A DNA stretch of 23,104 nt from DASXMX01 sp036794395 (GTDB lineage Bacteria > Planctomycetota > Phycisphaerae > Tepidisphaerales > Tepidisphaeraceae). The position numbers and the translations under genes are program-made. The stretch lies in NCBI GenBank assembly GCA_036794395.1, contig DAIRGS010000096.1, positions 1 through 23,104 of the forward strand. The letters are read 5' to 3'. Below the pieces are notes generated by a model, which was not told where the DNA came from, searched no databases, and worked only from the letters and a program-made list of their open reading frames with translations. Of this stretch, positions 1-6,755 are shown one piece after another; positions within the stretch are counted from its first letter, which is position 1; each line of letters starts with the position of its first letter.

Positions 1-574
1 GATTAACCAAGCCAGCCGGACGCGGTGAAGGTGGGGTTTACGTAACGCTCACGCTGTTTTCGAGTCTCCGAGCCGAAAACCGGCGTCAGAATTCGCTCGG
101 AGTCACAAAAAACCCCGGAAAACAGTGCCTTTCGAGCGCTATTCAATTACCAAACAGGCTGGTATCGTCGAAGCAGGAACCCGCATTCAGATCACCAAAT
201 TAGTCGCGACCCGCACGAATCCAGTACCCTTTTAGTAGCAGGATCTCGTACGTCCGATTGGCACGATTACCAGCGGGGATGCGGCGGGAAAGGACGTGGA
301 TTTAGCAGACATCTCTGCCAATCAGACAGACCAGGCGATTCACGCTGACATCGCAACCCCGTCCCCAAAGTATCTGGAGCGGGCACCGGCCGGTGCGTCA
401 CGACCATGAAGACAACGAGACGGGTACGACCATAGCTCGAACAGGGTGTTTCAACTTTTTACCGTTTCCGCGATGATTTGTACCTGCTATACGACGACGC
501 TCCAATGGATTGCACGCTAGGCACTTAACAGATTTGATGAATAAGTCTTCGTCTCTACCTATTTGCAATGACCA
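1..574. other. Left-edge stretch without a convincing gene
   Basis: I see no supported gene here. One plus-strand frame is open from the window edge to about 203, and another from about 240 to 409. Neither has a start with a ribosome site, and neither gives a protein sequence I recognise. The stretch lies next to two broken genes, so it may be more decayed DNA from the same region. Confidence 0.5.
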
Positions 575-904
575 ATGGACACCAAGGCTCCCACGATCCT
601 GTTCACCTGGGAATGCGGCGGGGGGCTTGGGCACGTCATGCAGATGCGACCGCTCGCCGAGGATCTGGCCCGGCGCGGCGGGCGGGTCTTTGCCGCCGTT
701 CGCGATCCGTCGCGCGCGGGCCGCGTGTTCGACCGCGACGTGATCACGACGCTCGCCGCCCCCTTTAAGGCTGCCGCGTCGACCGCGCCCTTCAATCGTC
801 CGGCCACATTCGCCCACCTGCTGCACAACGTCGGCTGGGATGACGACGCCGGGCTGGGCGGAATGGTCGATGCGTGGCGAGCCCTGTTCGAATTGGTCCG
901 GCCC
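575..904 (+). pseudogene. Glycosyltransferase, N-terminal fragment
   Basis: The first 110 residues read like the N-terminal Rossmann half of a UDP-glycosyltransferase/MGT-like (GT-B fold) enzyme. They contain TWECGGGLGHVMQMRPLAED, then RRGGRVFAAVRDPSRA, and later FAHLLHNVGWDDDAGLGG. The likeness stops after FELVRP at about 904. The frame then continues into unrelated sequence until a stop at 1156. The nucleotide-binding C-terminal half, expected to add roughly 250-300 residues, is absent. No ribosome site precedes the ATG at 575. The break coincides with two short tandem duplications (908-933 and 960-991). I infer a truncated, probably inactive gene. The family assignment is by eye. Confidence 0.65.
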
Positions 905-907
905 CAA

Positions 908-933
908 ATGGCATTCGTGAATGGCATTCGTGA
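908..933. repeat. Perfect 13-bp tandem duplication
   Basis: ATGGCATTCGTGA occurs twice back to back (908-920 and 921-933), exactly where the glycosyltransferase likeness ends. This looks like a replication-slippage or end-joining scar. Confidence 0.85.
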
Positions 934-959
934 CATCCATCAAATAATAACGGTGGATG

Positions 960-991
960 TCACCTTATCAGCCTCTCACCTTATCAGCCTC
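960..991. repeat. Perfect 16-bp tandem duplication
   Basis: TCACCTTATCAGCCTC is repeated twice (960-975 and 976-991) just before the Rhs-like remnant begins. With the 13-bp duplication upstream, it marks the junction between two unrelated gene fragments. Confidence 0.85.
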
Positions 992-992
992 C

Positions 993-1351
993 AATATGAA
1001 AGTTGCATCCATGGTCTTCGACGCCTTCGGCCGGAGCACGGCCGATACCCTCAGCGGTGGAGCCCATGGTGGAGCGCGCTACGACAACTCGGTGACGTGG
1101 TTTGGGCCGGTGAGCGTGGCGGAATCCGATGGATCGACGACGAAGTTCACGTATAGTCCGATGGGTCAGGGGGGCAGGTGGCCAGCAAGATCATTTACGC
1201 CGGGACGAATCACGCGGTGCGGTATAACTGGAAGTATGACGCGGCGGGCCGTGTGGGGTTTTACCGGCTCAACCGACGCGTCGGATCAAATCTCCAGAAT
1301 TGCTTCGCGAAGGAGATCATTTTATGGCGGAATAAGCAAAGGGCATCGTGA
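993..1351 (+). pseudogene. Rhs/YD-repeat protein remnant, frameshifted
   Basis: From about 996 the plus strand encodes KVASMVFDAFGRS, then SVTWFGPV and TKFTYSPMGQ, which has the style of YD-repeat (Rhs/wall-associated) proteins. The frame shifts at a G6 run (1169-1174). The neighbouring frame continues the theme with QVASKIIYAGTNHAVRYNW and KYDAAGRVGFYRLNRR and stops at 1349-1351. Two YD-type motifs (FDAFGR, YDAAGR) in two frames joined at a homopolymer indicate a broken gene. A sequencing indel is the alternative, but the missing N- and C-terminal regions still make it a fragment. Rhs proteins are often mosaic and recombine at their 3' ends, which fits a rearranged locus. Confidence 0.6.
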
Positions 1352-1376
1352 TGCCTTTCACCAAAACACCTTTTGG
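1338..1376. terminator. Two adjacent hairpins, possible terminator of the minus-strand HTH gene
   Basis: AAAGG(G)CAT pairs with ATGCCTTT around the loop CGTG (1338-1358). CCAAAA pairs perfectly with TTTTGG around the loop CACC (1361-1376). They lie 15-50 bases past the stop of the minus-strand HTH gene, and also just after the Rhs remnant. The U-tract is weak in either direction, so termination is a guess. Confidence 0.35.
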
Positions 1377-1390
1377 GGTGGCCTGGGGTG

Positions 1391-1618
1391 TCAGGCGTCG
1401 GGGAGGGTGGAGAGCGGGATGAGTTTGTCGTTGCGGCGTTTTGGGGTGGGGCGGCGGGGGTGAGTTAGGCCGTGGCGGTTTTGGATTTGGGCGAGGCGGC
1501 GGCTGATGGTGGAGTGGTGGACGCCGAGGGATTTGGCGAGGCGGCGCAGGGGCCAGCGGCATTGGACGCGGAGGCGGAGGAGTTGGCGGTCGGCTTCGCT
1601 GAGTGTCAGGTGTGGCAT
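1391..1618 (-). CDS. Small helix-turn-helix protein
   Basis: This 75-residue protein has one recognisable unit, a helix-turn-helix at about residues 24-44 (RRLAKSLGVHHSTISRRLAQ). It resembles the HTH of IS30-type transposases and sigma-70 region 4-like folds. The N-terminus LTLSEADRQLLRLRVQ would be the preceding helix. The tail (HPRRPTPKRRNDK) is basic and probably disordered. AGAGGG lies about 9 bases before the ATG, which supports the start. It sits 279 bases downstream of the porin on the same strand, so it may have its own promoter. It could be a stand-alone DNA-binding protein or the N-terminal stub of a transposase; no DDE catalytic domain follows. I do not recognise a specific family. 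Confidence 0.5.
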   Translation of the reverse strand: MPHLTLSEADRQLLRLRVQCRWPLRRLAKSLGVHHSTISRRLAQIQNRHGLTHPRRPTPKRRNDKLIPLSTLPDA

Positions 1619-1897
1619 AAGTATATCCCTCTATATATTAGCTCCTTTTGTGCGTTTTTTCGATTAAGCGATTGATTTGAAGGCACTTGCAATTCCATCG
1701 CGCGATTGCGCGTTTGTCCATCCGGTCTTAGGTTCATTGCGACGGCGAAGGAAACCACGCACGAGATCACGCAACTGCGAGGTGGGGAATGCAACGGTAC
1801 GATGGAGACATTGGCGGAATGGAACTTCTCGGCGTGTAGCCGGATCCGAATTCGCAGGCGGTTCGAGATCGATAGGGTGACTTTGTTTGTGGTGGTC

Positions 1898-3316
1898 TCA
1901 GAGAACGAGTTGGAATTGCGCCTGAATGATCACCTGATTCCCACCGGGCGCGACGAGCAGATCGCCGAGAGTGTTTGCGACTGGGGAGCCGTTGGGAAGA
2001 TATGATGCCGCGGCGGAGAACTTGGCGCGATGAGACAGGATGTAGTAGTTGAATCCAACGGTGAAGTCGTGAAGCACGGTATGCGTCGCTGAAGCGGGCA
2101 ACTCGAATTTGTTGAAGTGGAGGTATTCGTATCGGGCGAATGGCTCAAGGCGCTGATCGATCAAATAGCCGGCCATCAATCGGAATGTAGAATCGTATGT
2201 ATTGGCTGTCGGTCCCGCGCCGGAGAGGCCGCCATTGGTTCCGGGGGCGCCGCCGTTGTGGCGCGTGTAGCGGCCGAGGTAAGCGGCGTAGACGCTTAAA
2301 CCCGAAGGGGTGTTGAGCTGGGCGTCGACGACATGCATCAGGGCGCCTGTGTCGCCGGCCTCGGTGTAATCCGCTCCAGCTCCCATCACTAAGAGCGGTT
2401 GCTTGTCGCCCAGGGCCGTGAACTGGGTGTAATCCTCCCACTTGCCGGCCAGTTTCCATTCCACGCGGCCGGCAACGCCCCAGTTGGCGGAATTGGTAGG
2501 AAACGTTTGGAAGGTTGTATTGAAGTTGCGTTCTCCGCCGGTGAATGCAACTTCGGAGCGGATGGGCGCGTTGGTGTCGTATCCGTAAGCGACACTTGCG
2601 CCCTTGACCACGCCATCTCCGTTGACGAACACATTATTGACGATCGAGCGTTCGGGAGTAAGGGTGCGCGTGCCGAAGATGATCTCTTCGTGATCGAATG
2701 GATCGCGGATCTGCCCCGCGCGCAAAGCCCAGGGCGTATTGGGCAAATGGTACCGTGCCCACGCATCCTGCAGGCCGAGGTTACCCGTCGTGTCGTTTGT
2801 GGCCCAGATGAACTGGTAGGTCAGGTCGGGAGACAGGACATTGCCGTCCAGAATGAACTTCATGCGCGGAAGCTCAAAGCCATTTTCGGTGTCGCTTTCG
2901 TGACCATGCTTGCCGTTCTCGCGGTAATTGGTGGCATTGCGAACCTGGATGAAGGCCCATGGGTGAAGTAAAAAGTTGCCGTCGTCGCTGCTGATGAGGA
3001 AGCCCTTACCCTTGAGATAGCCGGTCGCTATTGAGGACATGTCGAGCCGTTCGGATCTGAGATTCGCGTCGCGAATCATCTCCTCGGTGGTCTGTCGGGC
3101 GCGCTCTTGAAGCGGTTCCTGGGAAACAGCTGGGCGGGTGGCAGGGGCGTTGGCCGATACCTGTGCCTTCAGTTCGCGGACCTCGGCCTGGAGTCGCCGG
3201 ACTTCCTCTAATAGCTCTTGCTGCTGCTGGTCGGCCGTAGTGGGTGTGGCTGCAAAACAAGCCGGCATGAAGCTTAGACAGGCGAGTATGACGATGACCG
3301 GGCCGCGGCGTTTCAT
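1898..3316 (-). CDS. Phosphate-selective porin O/P-type outer-membrane protein
   Basis: About 472 residues from the ATG at 3316, chosen because AAGGAG lies 10 bases upstream and the protein then starts with a good signal peptide (KRRG, hydrophobic core, cut near CFA/ATP). Residues about 29-53 form a heptad-rich coiled coil (QQQQELLEEVRRLQAEVREL). The barrel follows with Porin_O_P-style motifs: ISSDDGNFLLHPWAFIQVRN, FELPRMKFILDGNVLSPDL, RAGQIRDPFDHEE, and a final strand ending in FQLVL, as expected for an outer-membrane barrel. It would be a trimeric anion/phosphate channel; the substrate cannot be read from sequence. The N-terminal coiled coil probably spans the periplasm. The gene follows the CheY-like gene on the same strand, 114 bases apart, without a clear Pho box. 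A paralogue lies at 13179-14645. Confidence 0.88.
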   Translation of the reverse strand: MKRRGPVIVILACLSFMPACFAATPTTADQQQQELLEEVRRLQAEVRELKAQVSANAPATRPAVSQEPLQERARQTTEEMIRDANLRSERLDMSSIATGYLKGKGFLISSDDGNFLLHPWAFIQVRNATNYRENGKHGHESDTENGFELPRMKFILDGNVLSPDLTYQFIWATNDTTGNLGLQDAWARYHLPNTPWALRAGQIRDPFDHEEIIFGTRTLTPERSIVNNVFVNGDGVVKGASVAYGYDTNAPIRSEVAFTGGERNFNTTFQTFPTNSANWGVAGRVEWKLAGKWEDYTQFTALGDKQPLLVMGAGADYTEAGDTGALMHVVDAQLNTPSGLSVYAAYLGRYTRHNGGAPGTNGGLSGAGPTANTYDSTFRLMAGYLIDQRLEPFARYEYLHFNKFELPASATHTVLHDFTVGFNYYILSHRAKFSAAASYLPNGSPVANTLGDLLVAPGGNQVIIQAQFQLVL

Positions 3317-3430
3317 TCCCACGTTGCTCCTTGTTGCCCGGTCGGGCATTCGTTGCGACGCCGGGGCGAGTATCATTACCCGCAACGGAAGAAAATCGAA
3401 AGCGCATCTATTGTTTTCAACAGTGCTTAT

Positions 3431-3811
3431 TCAATGGCTGCCGCCCTCAAGGACGTCTGTAAGGCAATCCAACAACATTGGAAAATCGAAACGAGACTTG
3501 ACGAACAGTTTCTTGACCCCCAAATTATTTGCCCGAACCGTTTCATCGCCGTTGGGATGACCGGTCAGCAATATCACCGGAAGATTAGCCCATCGCAGAT
3601 AGCACCTCATGACCTCAATCAAGCTCGGCCCGTTCATCGCAGGCATCACTACATCGAGTATTACCGCATCGATCTCGCAATCGCCCATGACCGTCAATGC
3701 TTCGGCTCCGTTAGAAGCGCAGCGAACCACATACCCGGACTTTTCAAGATACCGGGCGACCAGATGTCGGAGATCCTCATCATCATCAACAACGAGAATA
3801 GATGCCATCAT
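3431..3811 (-). CDS. Single-domain (CheY-like) response regulator
   Basis: This 126-residue receiver domain has no output domain. The acidic pocket is DDD at 9-11, the phospho-acceptor is D53 (VILDVVMP), the switch Thr is T83 (LLTGH), and the conserved Lys is K105 (FVKSRFD), so all catalytic residues are present. Two ATGs stand in tandem (3811 and 3808), with AAGGTG about 13 bases before the first. It would accept phosphate from a histidine kinase, plausibly the one at 4687-5853 nearby, and act through protein contacts rather than DNA. It lies between a two-TM protein and a porin on the same strand. A weak promoter can be drawn in the 148-base gap upstream (TTTACA, 17 bases, AATATG on the minus strand). 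Confidence 0.88.
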   Translation of the reverse strand: MMASILVVDDDEDLRHLVARYLEKSGYVVRCASNGAEALTVMGDCEIDAVILDVVMPAMNGPSLIEVMRCYLRWANLPVILLTGHPNGDETVRANNLGVKKLFVKSRFDFPMLLDCLTDVLEGGSH

Positions 3812-3959
3812 TCCGATAGACGTTCACCTTCAATGGTGCAGGTGAAAATGCTCTCCAGAAAGTGGCAGAAATACATTGGAGGTATTCGTAAGTGAAAACA
3901 TTTCACTGTCGTCATATTGCGTGTTTTCTATGTATTGTAAAATCCCGTTACACGGGTGT

Positions 3960-4715
3960 TTAGGTGTATCGGCGGTCCCCTCGCGGCGCATGTCCTCGAC
4001 TCCCAAATCGAACTCGGACGCGCAAATATCGGTGTCGCAACCATCCACCGACCCGGATGGATAAATACAGGAAACCGACGCCGAGAATGATCATGCCCTT
4101 TACGGTCATTCCCTTCCAAATACTCCCTGATCCGGTCGACGATCCGGTGGCCCAATACCACGAGAGGAATTCAGAAGCGCCCACGGCCGAAATCACCACT
4201 GCGGCTTCGACAAAAAGGCGGATCGACCGCTTAACTTGCCTTGTCCTGACAATTACTTCTTGGATCGCGCAAGACGACCCAGGGTCAAATTGGGTATGTG
4301 ACAGGCGTGGTGCGCACGAGGTCTGGAGTCGGGCAGCCTGTCTCAGGCGATTTGCCACCTCTTCAGGAGGCAGATGCTCGCCGCAATCGGCAATGCGCGC
4401 CGCTTCGTAGCGACAGACGGCATGCATTTCGATCAAGTCGACGCTGAGCCGTCGCTCAAGATATGTCGCCAACTGGTCGCTTTCGACGCTATCGCGCAGA
4501 ACTAAATCTGCTAGTTCGAGCAATGCATCAGGTGCCGTGTCACTGCCACACACGATTCCTCCATAAAGAATTCGGCCTCGCAACTCCGTATTGCCGCGGG
4601 TGTCGCGCGAGCATGCTCGTTTGGAAAGTGTGCCACTGTCCGGCAGTTGTGTGAAAATTTTGATGGGGAACCGGAAACCCTGGTCTCTATTGCTCGGGTG
4701 CGGCCAAGCTGTCAT
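3960..4715 (-). CDS. Unrecognised protein with two C-terminal membrane segments
   Basis: I do not recognise a family. From the ATG at 4715 it has 251 residues and overlaps the end of the kinase gene by 29 bases, suggesting translational coupling. The frame is open further upstream, and a later GTG start near residue 55 follows a GGAGGA too closely to be convincing, so the start is uncertain. Residues about 60-135 are soluble and helical, with many acidic and Leu residues (DALLELADLVLRDSVESDQL) and an EHLPPEEVANRLRQAARL stretch. Two hydrophobic segments follow at about 168-190 and 203-227, then a short, very basic tail. Placed directly after a kinase/regulator pair, it may be an accessory membrane partner of that system; this rests on position only. 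Confidence 0.55.
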   Translation of the reverse strand: MTAWPHPSNRDQGFRFPIKIFTQLPDSGTLSKRACSRDTRGNTELRGRILYGGIVCGSDTAPDALLELADLVLRDSVESDQLATYLERRLSVDLIEMHAVCRYEAARIADCGEHLPPEEVANRLRQAARLQTSCAPRLSHTQFDPGSSCAIQEVIVRTRQVKRSIRLFVEAAVVISAVGASEFLSWYWATGSSTGSGSIWKGMTVKGMIILGVGFLYLSIRVGGWLRHRYLRVRVRFGSRGHAPRGDRRYT

Positions 4716-5853
4716 CGCCGCCCGTCGGGCTGGGTGATGGCATTGTGGCGGTTGTCGCCGGCAGGCGGATGGTAAAGGTCGATCCGCAATTGAGCCCGGA
4801 ACTGGCGGCCTGGATCTCGCCCGCATGGGCTGTCGTCAGACCCTGGGCAATCGCCAAGCCCAATCCCAGTCCGCCAAACCGCGCGGCGATGTCGGGTCCG
4901 CCTTGTTCGAATGCTTCAAAGATATGGTACAGCTTTTCGGGCTCGATTCCGATGCCGGAATCAGAAACTTCGATCATCACATTACCGTTTTTTGCGTTAA
5001 ATGTTCTTACAGTGACGCGCCCGCCCGGCGGCGTGAACTTGATCGCGTTTCGAATCAGATTCCAGAAGATCTGTTGAAGTCGCATCGCATCGCCCCACAC
5101 ATTTGGCGCTTCCGCGTTAAACGTGGTTTGCAGCTCCACTTCTCGCTCGCCGGCTTCGACCTGGCAGATGCCAACCGCCGCGGCCAAAGGCTGGTGGATA
5201 TCCACGGCATCTATTTTCAGCTTCAACTTGCCGGCGCCGATCCGTGTTAAATCCACCAGGTCGTCAATCAATCGCAACTCGACTTCAACGCCCGAACGAA
5301 TCATTTCCACATCCCGTCGCAATGGGACAGGGAGGGATGGGTCGTGCTCCATGGCCTCAATGACCATGGCGACGGGAACCAGCGGTGCGCGCAATTCGTG
5401 ACTTACCATCGCCACAAACCGGCTTTTGGCGGCGCTTGCTTCCTCCGCCGCTTCTTTGGCGCGGCTGGAAGCTTCCGCCGCCGCGCGTGAAGCCTCCGCC
5501 GCTCGCTTGAGGGCGGCGTGCAGTGAACTGGTCAGCACTGCCACGATCGTAAATACCAACACTCGCAAGATGGTGTCTCTAACACCTTCCGCAGAAGTCG
5601 TCGTCGGCATCAATAGATAAGCCGTCGCGATTCCCGACAGCCCTGTGGCCACAATTCCCGGCCCCATCCCGCCGTACCATGCGCTGAAAAGAACCGCGGC
5701 AAAGTACAGCGGTGAGATCCCCGAATCCCCCAGCGAATGCAGCACGCTTCGAAGCAGCGTCGCGACGACAACCGCAACGGCTGCGATAATGTATCGGGAC
5801 ATTGCGGATTTGAAACCAATTCCATGCATTCGCTTAAATGTAAATACCACCAC
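4687..5853 (-). CDS. Membrane sensor histidine kinase with DUF4118/KdpD-like N-terminus
   Basis: About 388 residues from a GTG start. ATGs at residues 9 and 19 are alternatives, and no strong ribosome site decides between them. Residues 19-115 hold several hydrophobic segments with YFAAVLFSAWYGGMGPGIVA, typical of the DUF4118 membrane domain shared with KdpD. An Ala/Glu-rich coiled linker (about 116-143) joins a HisKA dimerisation domain with the phospho-His H152 in SHELRAPL. The ATPase domain shows an N box (NLIRNAIKF), G1 (SDSGIGI) and G2 (GGLGLGLAIAQG), so it should be active. It lacks an obvious periplasmic sensor domain, so it probably senses within the membrane. It lies 49 bases after the regulator gene at 5903-6517, its likely cognate, on the same strand. 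Confidence 0.88.
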   Translation of the reverse strand: MVVFTFKRMHGIGFKSAMSRYIIAAVAVVVATLLRSVLHSLGDSGISPLYFAAVLFSAWYGGMGPGIVATGLSGIATAYLLMPTTTSAEGVRDTILRVLVFTIVAVLTSSLHAALKRAAEASRAAAEASSRAKEAAEEASAAKSRFVAMVSHELRAPLVPVAMVIEAMEHDPSLPVPLRRDVEMIRSGVEVELRLIDDLVDLTRIGAGKLKLKIDAVDIHQPLAAAVGICQVEAGEREVELQTTFNAEAPNVWGDAMRLQQIFWNLIRNAIKFTPPGGRVTVRTFNAKNGNVMIEVSDSGIGIEPEKLYHIFEAFEQGGPDIAARFGGLGLGLAIAQGLTTAHAGEIQAASSGLNCGSTFTIRLPATTATMPSPSPTGGDDSLAAPEQ

Positions 5854-5902
5854 CGCGCCTGGGTGTGGCCCATTCCTGGACCGGCGGATTCATTGACTTT
5901 GA

Positions 5903-6517
5903 TCAGGGCACCGGAAATCCCTGGTCCTGATAGATATTGATTTTGTTGTGCAAAGTACGCCGCGTGATTCCCAGTTCCCGTGCCGCCGCCGCGCGATTCC
6001 CGTGATGTCTGGCGAGGCTTTCCAGAATCAGCTCGCGCTCGGCTACTTCAATGGTCTTGGCCCCCTGTGACGTGCCGCTCGTGGGTCGATCGGGCAAATC
6101 CAGCGGTACCGGATCAACGCCTCCGCGCCGCCGCAGGGCTCTGTCAAGTGCTTGCTCCAGTTCGCTCCGTTGGCACGGTTTGGTCAGGAATTCCACAACA
6201 TCCAGGTGAATTGCCTCCTTCGCCACGTCCAACTGGGCATGCGCCGTCAGGACGATCGCCTCCAAAGCGGGTGACCGCGCGCGGAGCCGTTTGAGCGTTT
6301 CCATCCCATTCATGGACGGCAAGTGATAATCGAGAATTGCGATATCGAAGGGCTCTGAGGCGTTAAGCCGAACCGCCTCCTCGCCGCTCCAGACAGCGGT
6401 CGTGCGGAATCCCCACTCCCCGGTCATGCGGACAAGCAGTTCGCGCAAACGCGGCTCATCTTCAACCACAAGCAATCTCGCCTCGACCGGCGTCATCGGA
6501 CGCGAATTGCCCGACAT
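5903..6517 (-). CDS. Response regulator with Fis-type HTH output (RegA/PrrA-like layout)
   Basis: This 204-residue protein has a receiver domain at about 12-130: acidic pair E19/D20, phospho-acceptor D63 in AILDYHLPSMNG, switch Thr in VLTAHAQ, Lys in FLTKP. A linker of about 30 residues follows, then a Fis-family HTH at about 160-197 (HHGNRAAAARELGITRRTL). This is the NtrC layout without the AAA+ domain, as in RegA/PrrA/ActR, so it should not need sigma-54. GGAGG lies 5 bases before the ATG. It is first in a minus-strand cluster followed by the histidine kinase. The divergent intergenic region it shares with the RND operon carries a perfect palindrome (6627-6639), a candidate operator. Control of the efflux operon is inferred from position only. 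Confidence 0.9.
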   Translation of the reverse strand: MSGNSRPMTPVEARLLVVEDEPRLRELLVRMTGEWGFRTTAVWSGEEAVRLNASEPFDIAILDYHLPSMNGMETLKRLRARSPALEAIVLTAHAQLDVAKEAIHLDVVEFLTKPCQRSELEQALDRALRRRGGVDPVPLDLPDRPTSGTSQGAKTIEVAERELILESLARHHGNRAAAARELGITRRTLHNKINIYQDQGFPVP

Positions 6518-6626
6518 TCAAGCCTCCGGAGAAACGGTAGCCTTTACCCTAACCCCAGCATCTGCCGGATTGTAGCGATTCAGGACCACAGTCCACCATC
6601 CGCCATGTAACACATACTGCTCATAC

Positions 6627-6639
6627 GTCCTCTGAGGAC
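6627..6639. promoter_or_regulatory. Perfect palindrome in the divergent regulator/efflux region
   Basis: GTCCTC-T-GAGGAC is a perfect inverted repeat with 6-bp arms and a 1-bp centre, lying between the divergent starts at 6517 and 6756. It could be an operator for the regulator at 5903-6517 or another dimeric protein. Short palindromes also occur by chance. Confidence 0.4.
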
Positions 6640-6755
6640 TTCGGCTCGGCCCAAAAACAGTGAATTCTTTTCTCTGGTCCATCGGACGCCGCTAAGACGG
6701 TAGAATCAAGATGTGGGATTTTGTGTTGTTGAACGTGCTATTTGAGTGAGCTTCT

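Noticed and set aside
908..991. The short tandem duplications as a possible CRISPR array or mobile-element target site
   Set aside because: There are only two units each, with no spacers, no terminal inverted repeats and no cas or intact transposase gene nearby.
1706..2005. 99-codon plus-strand frame in the gap after the first porin
   Set aside because: Its 3' half is the antisense of the porin C-terminus, and the 5' part shows no recognisable domain or ribosome site.
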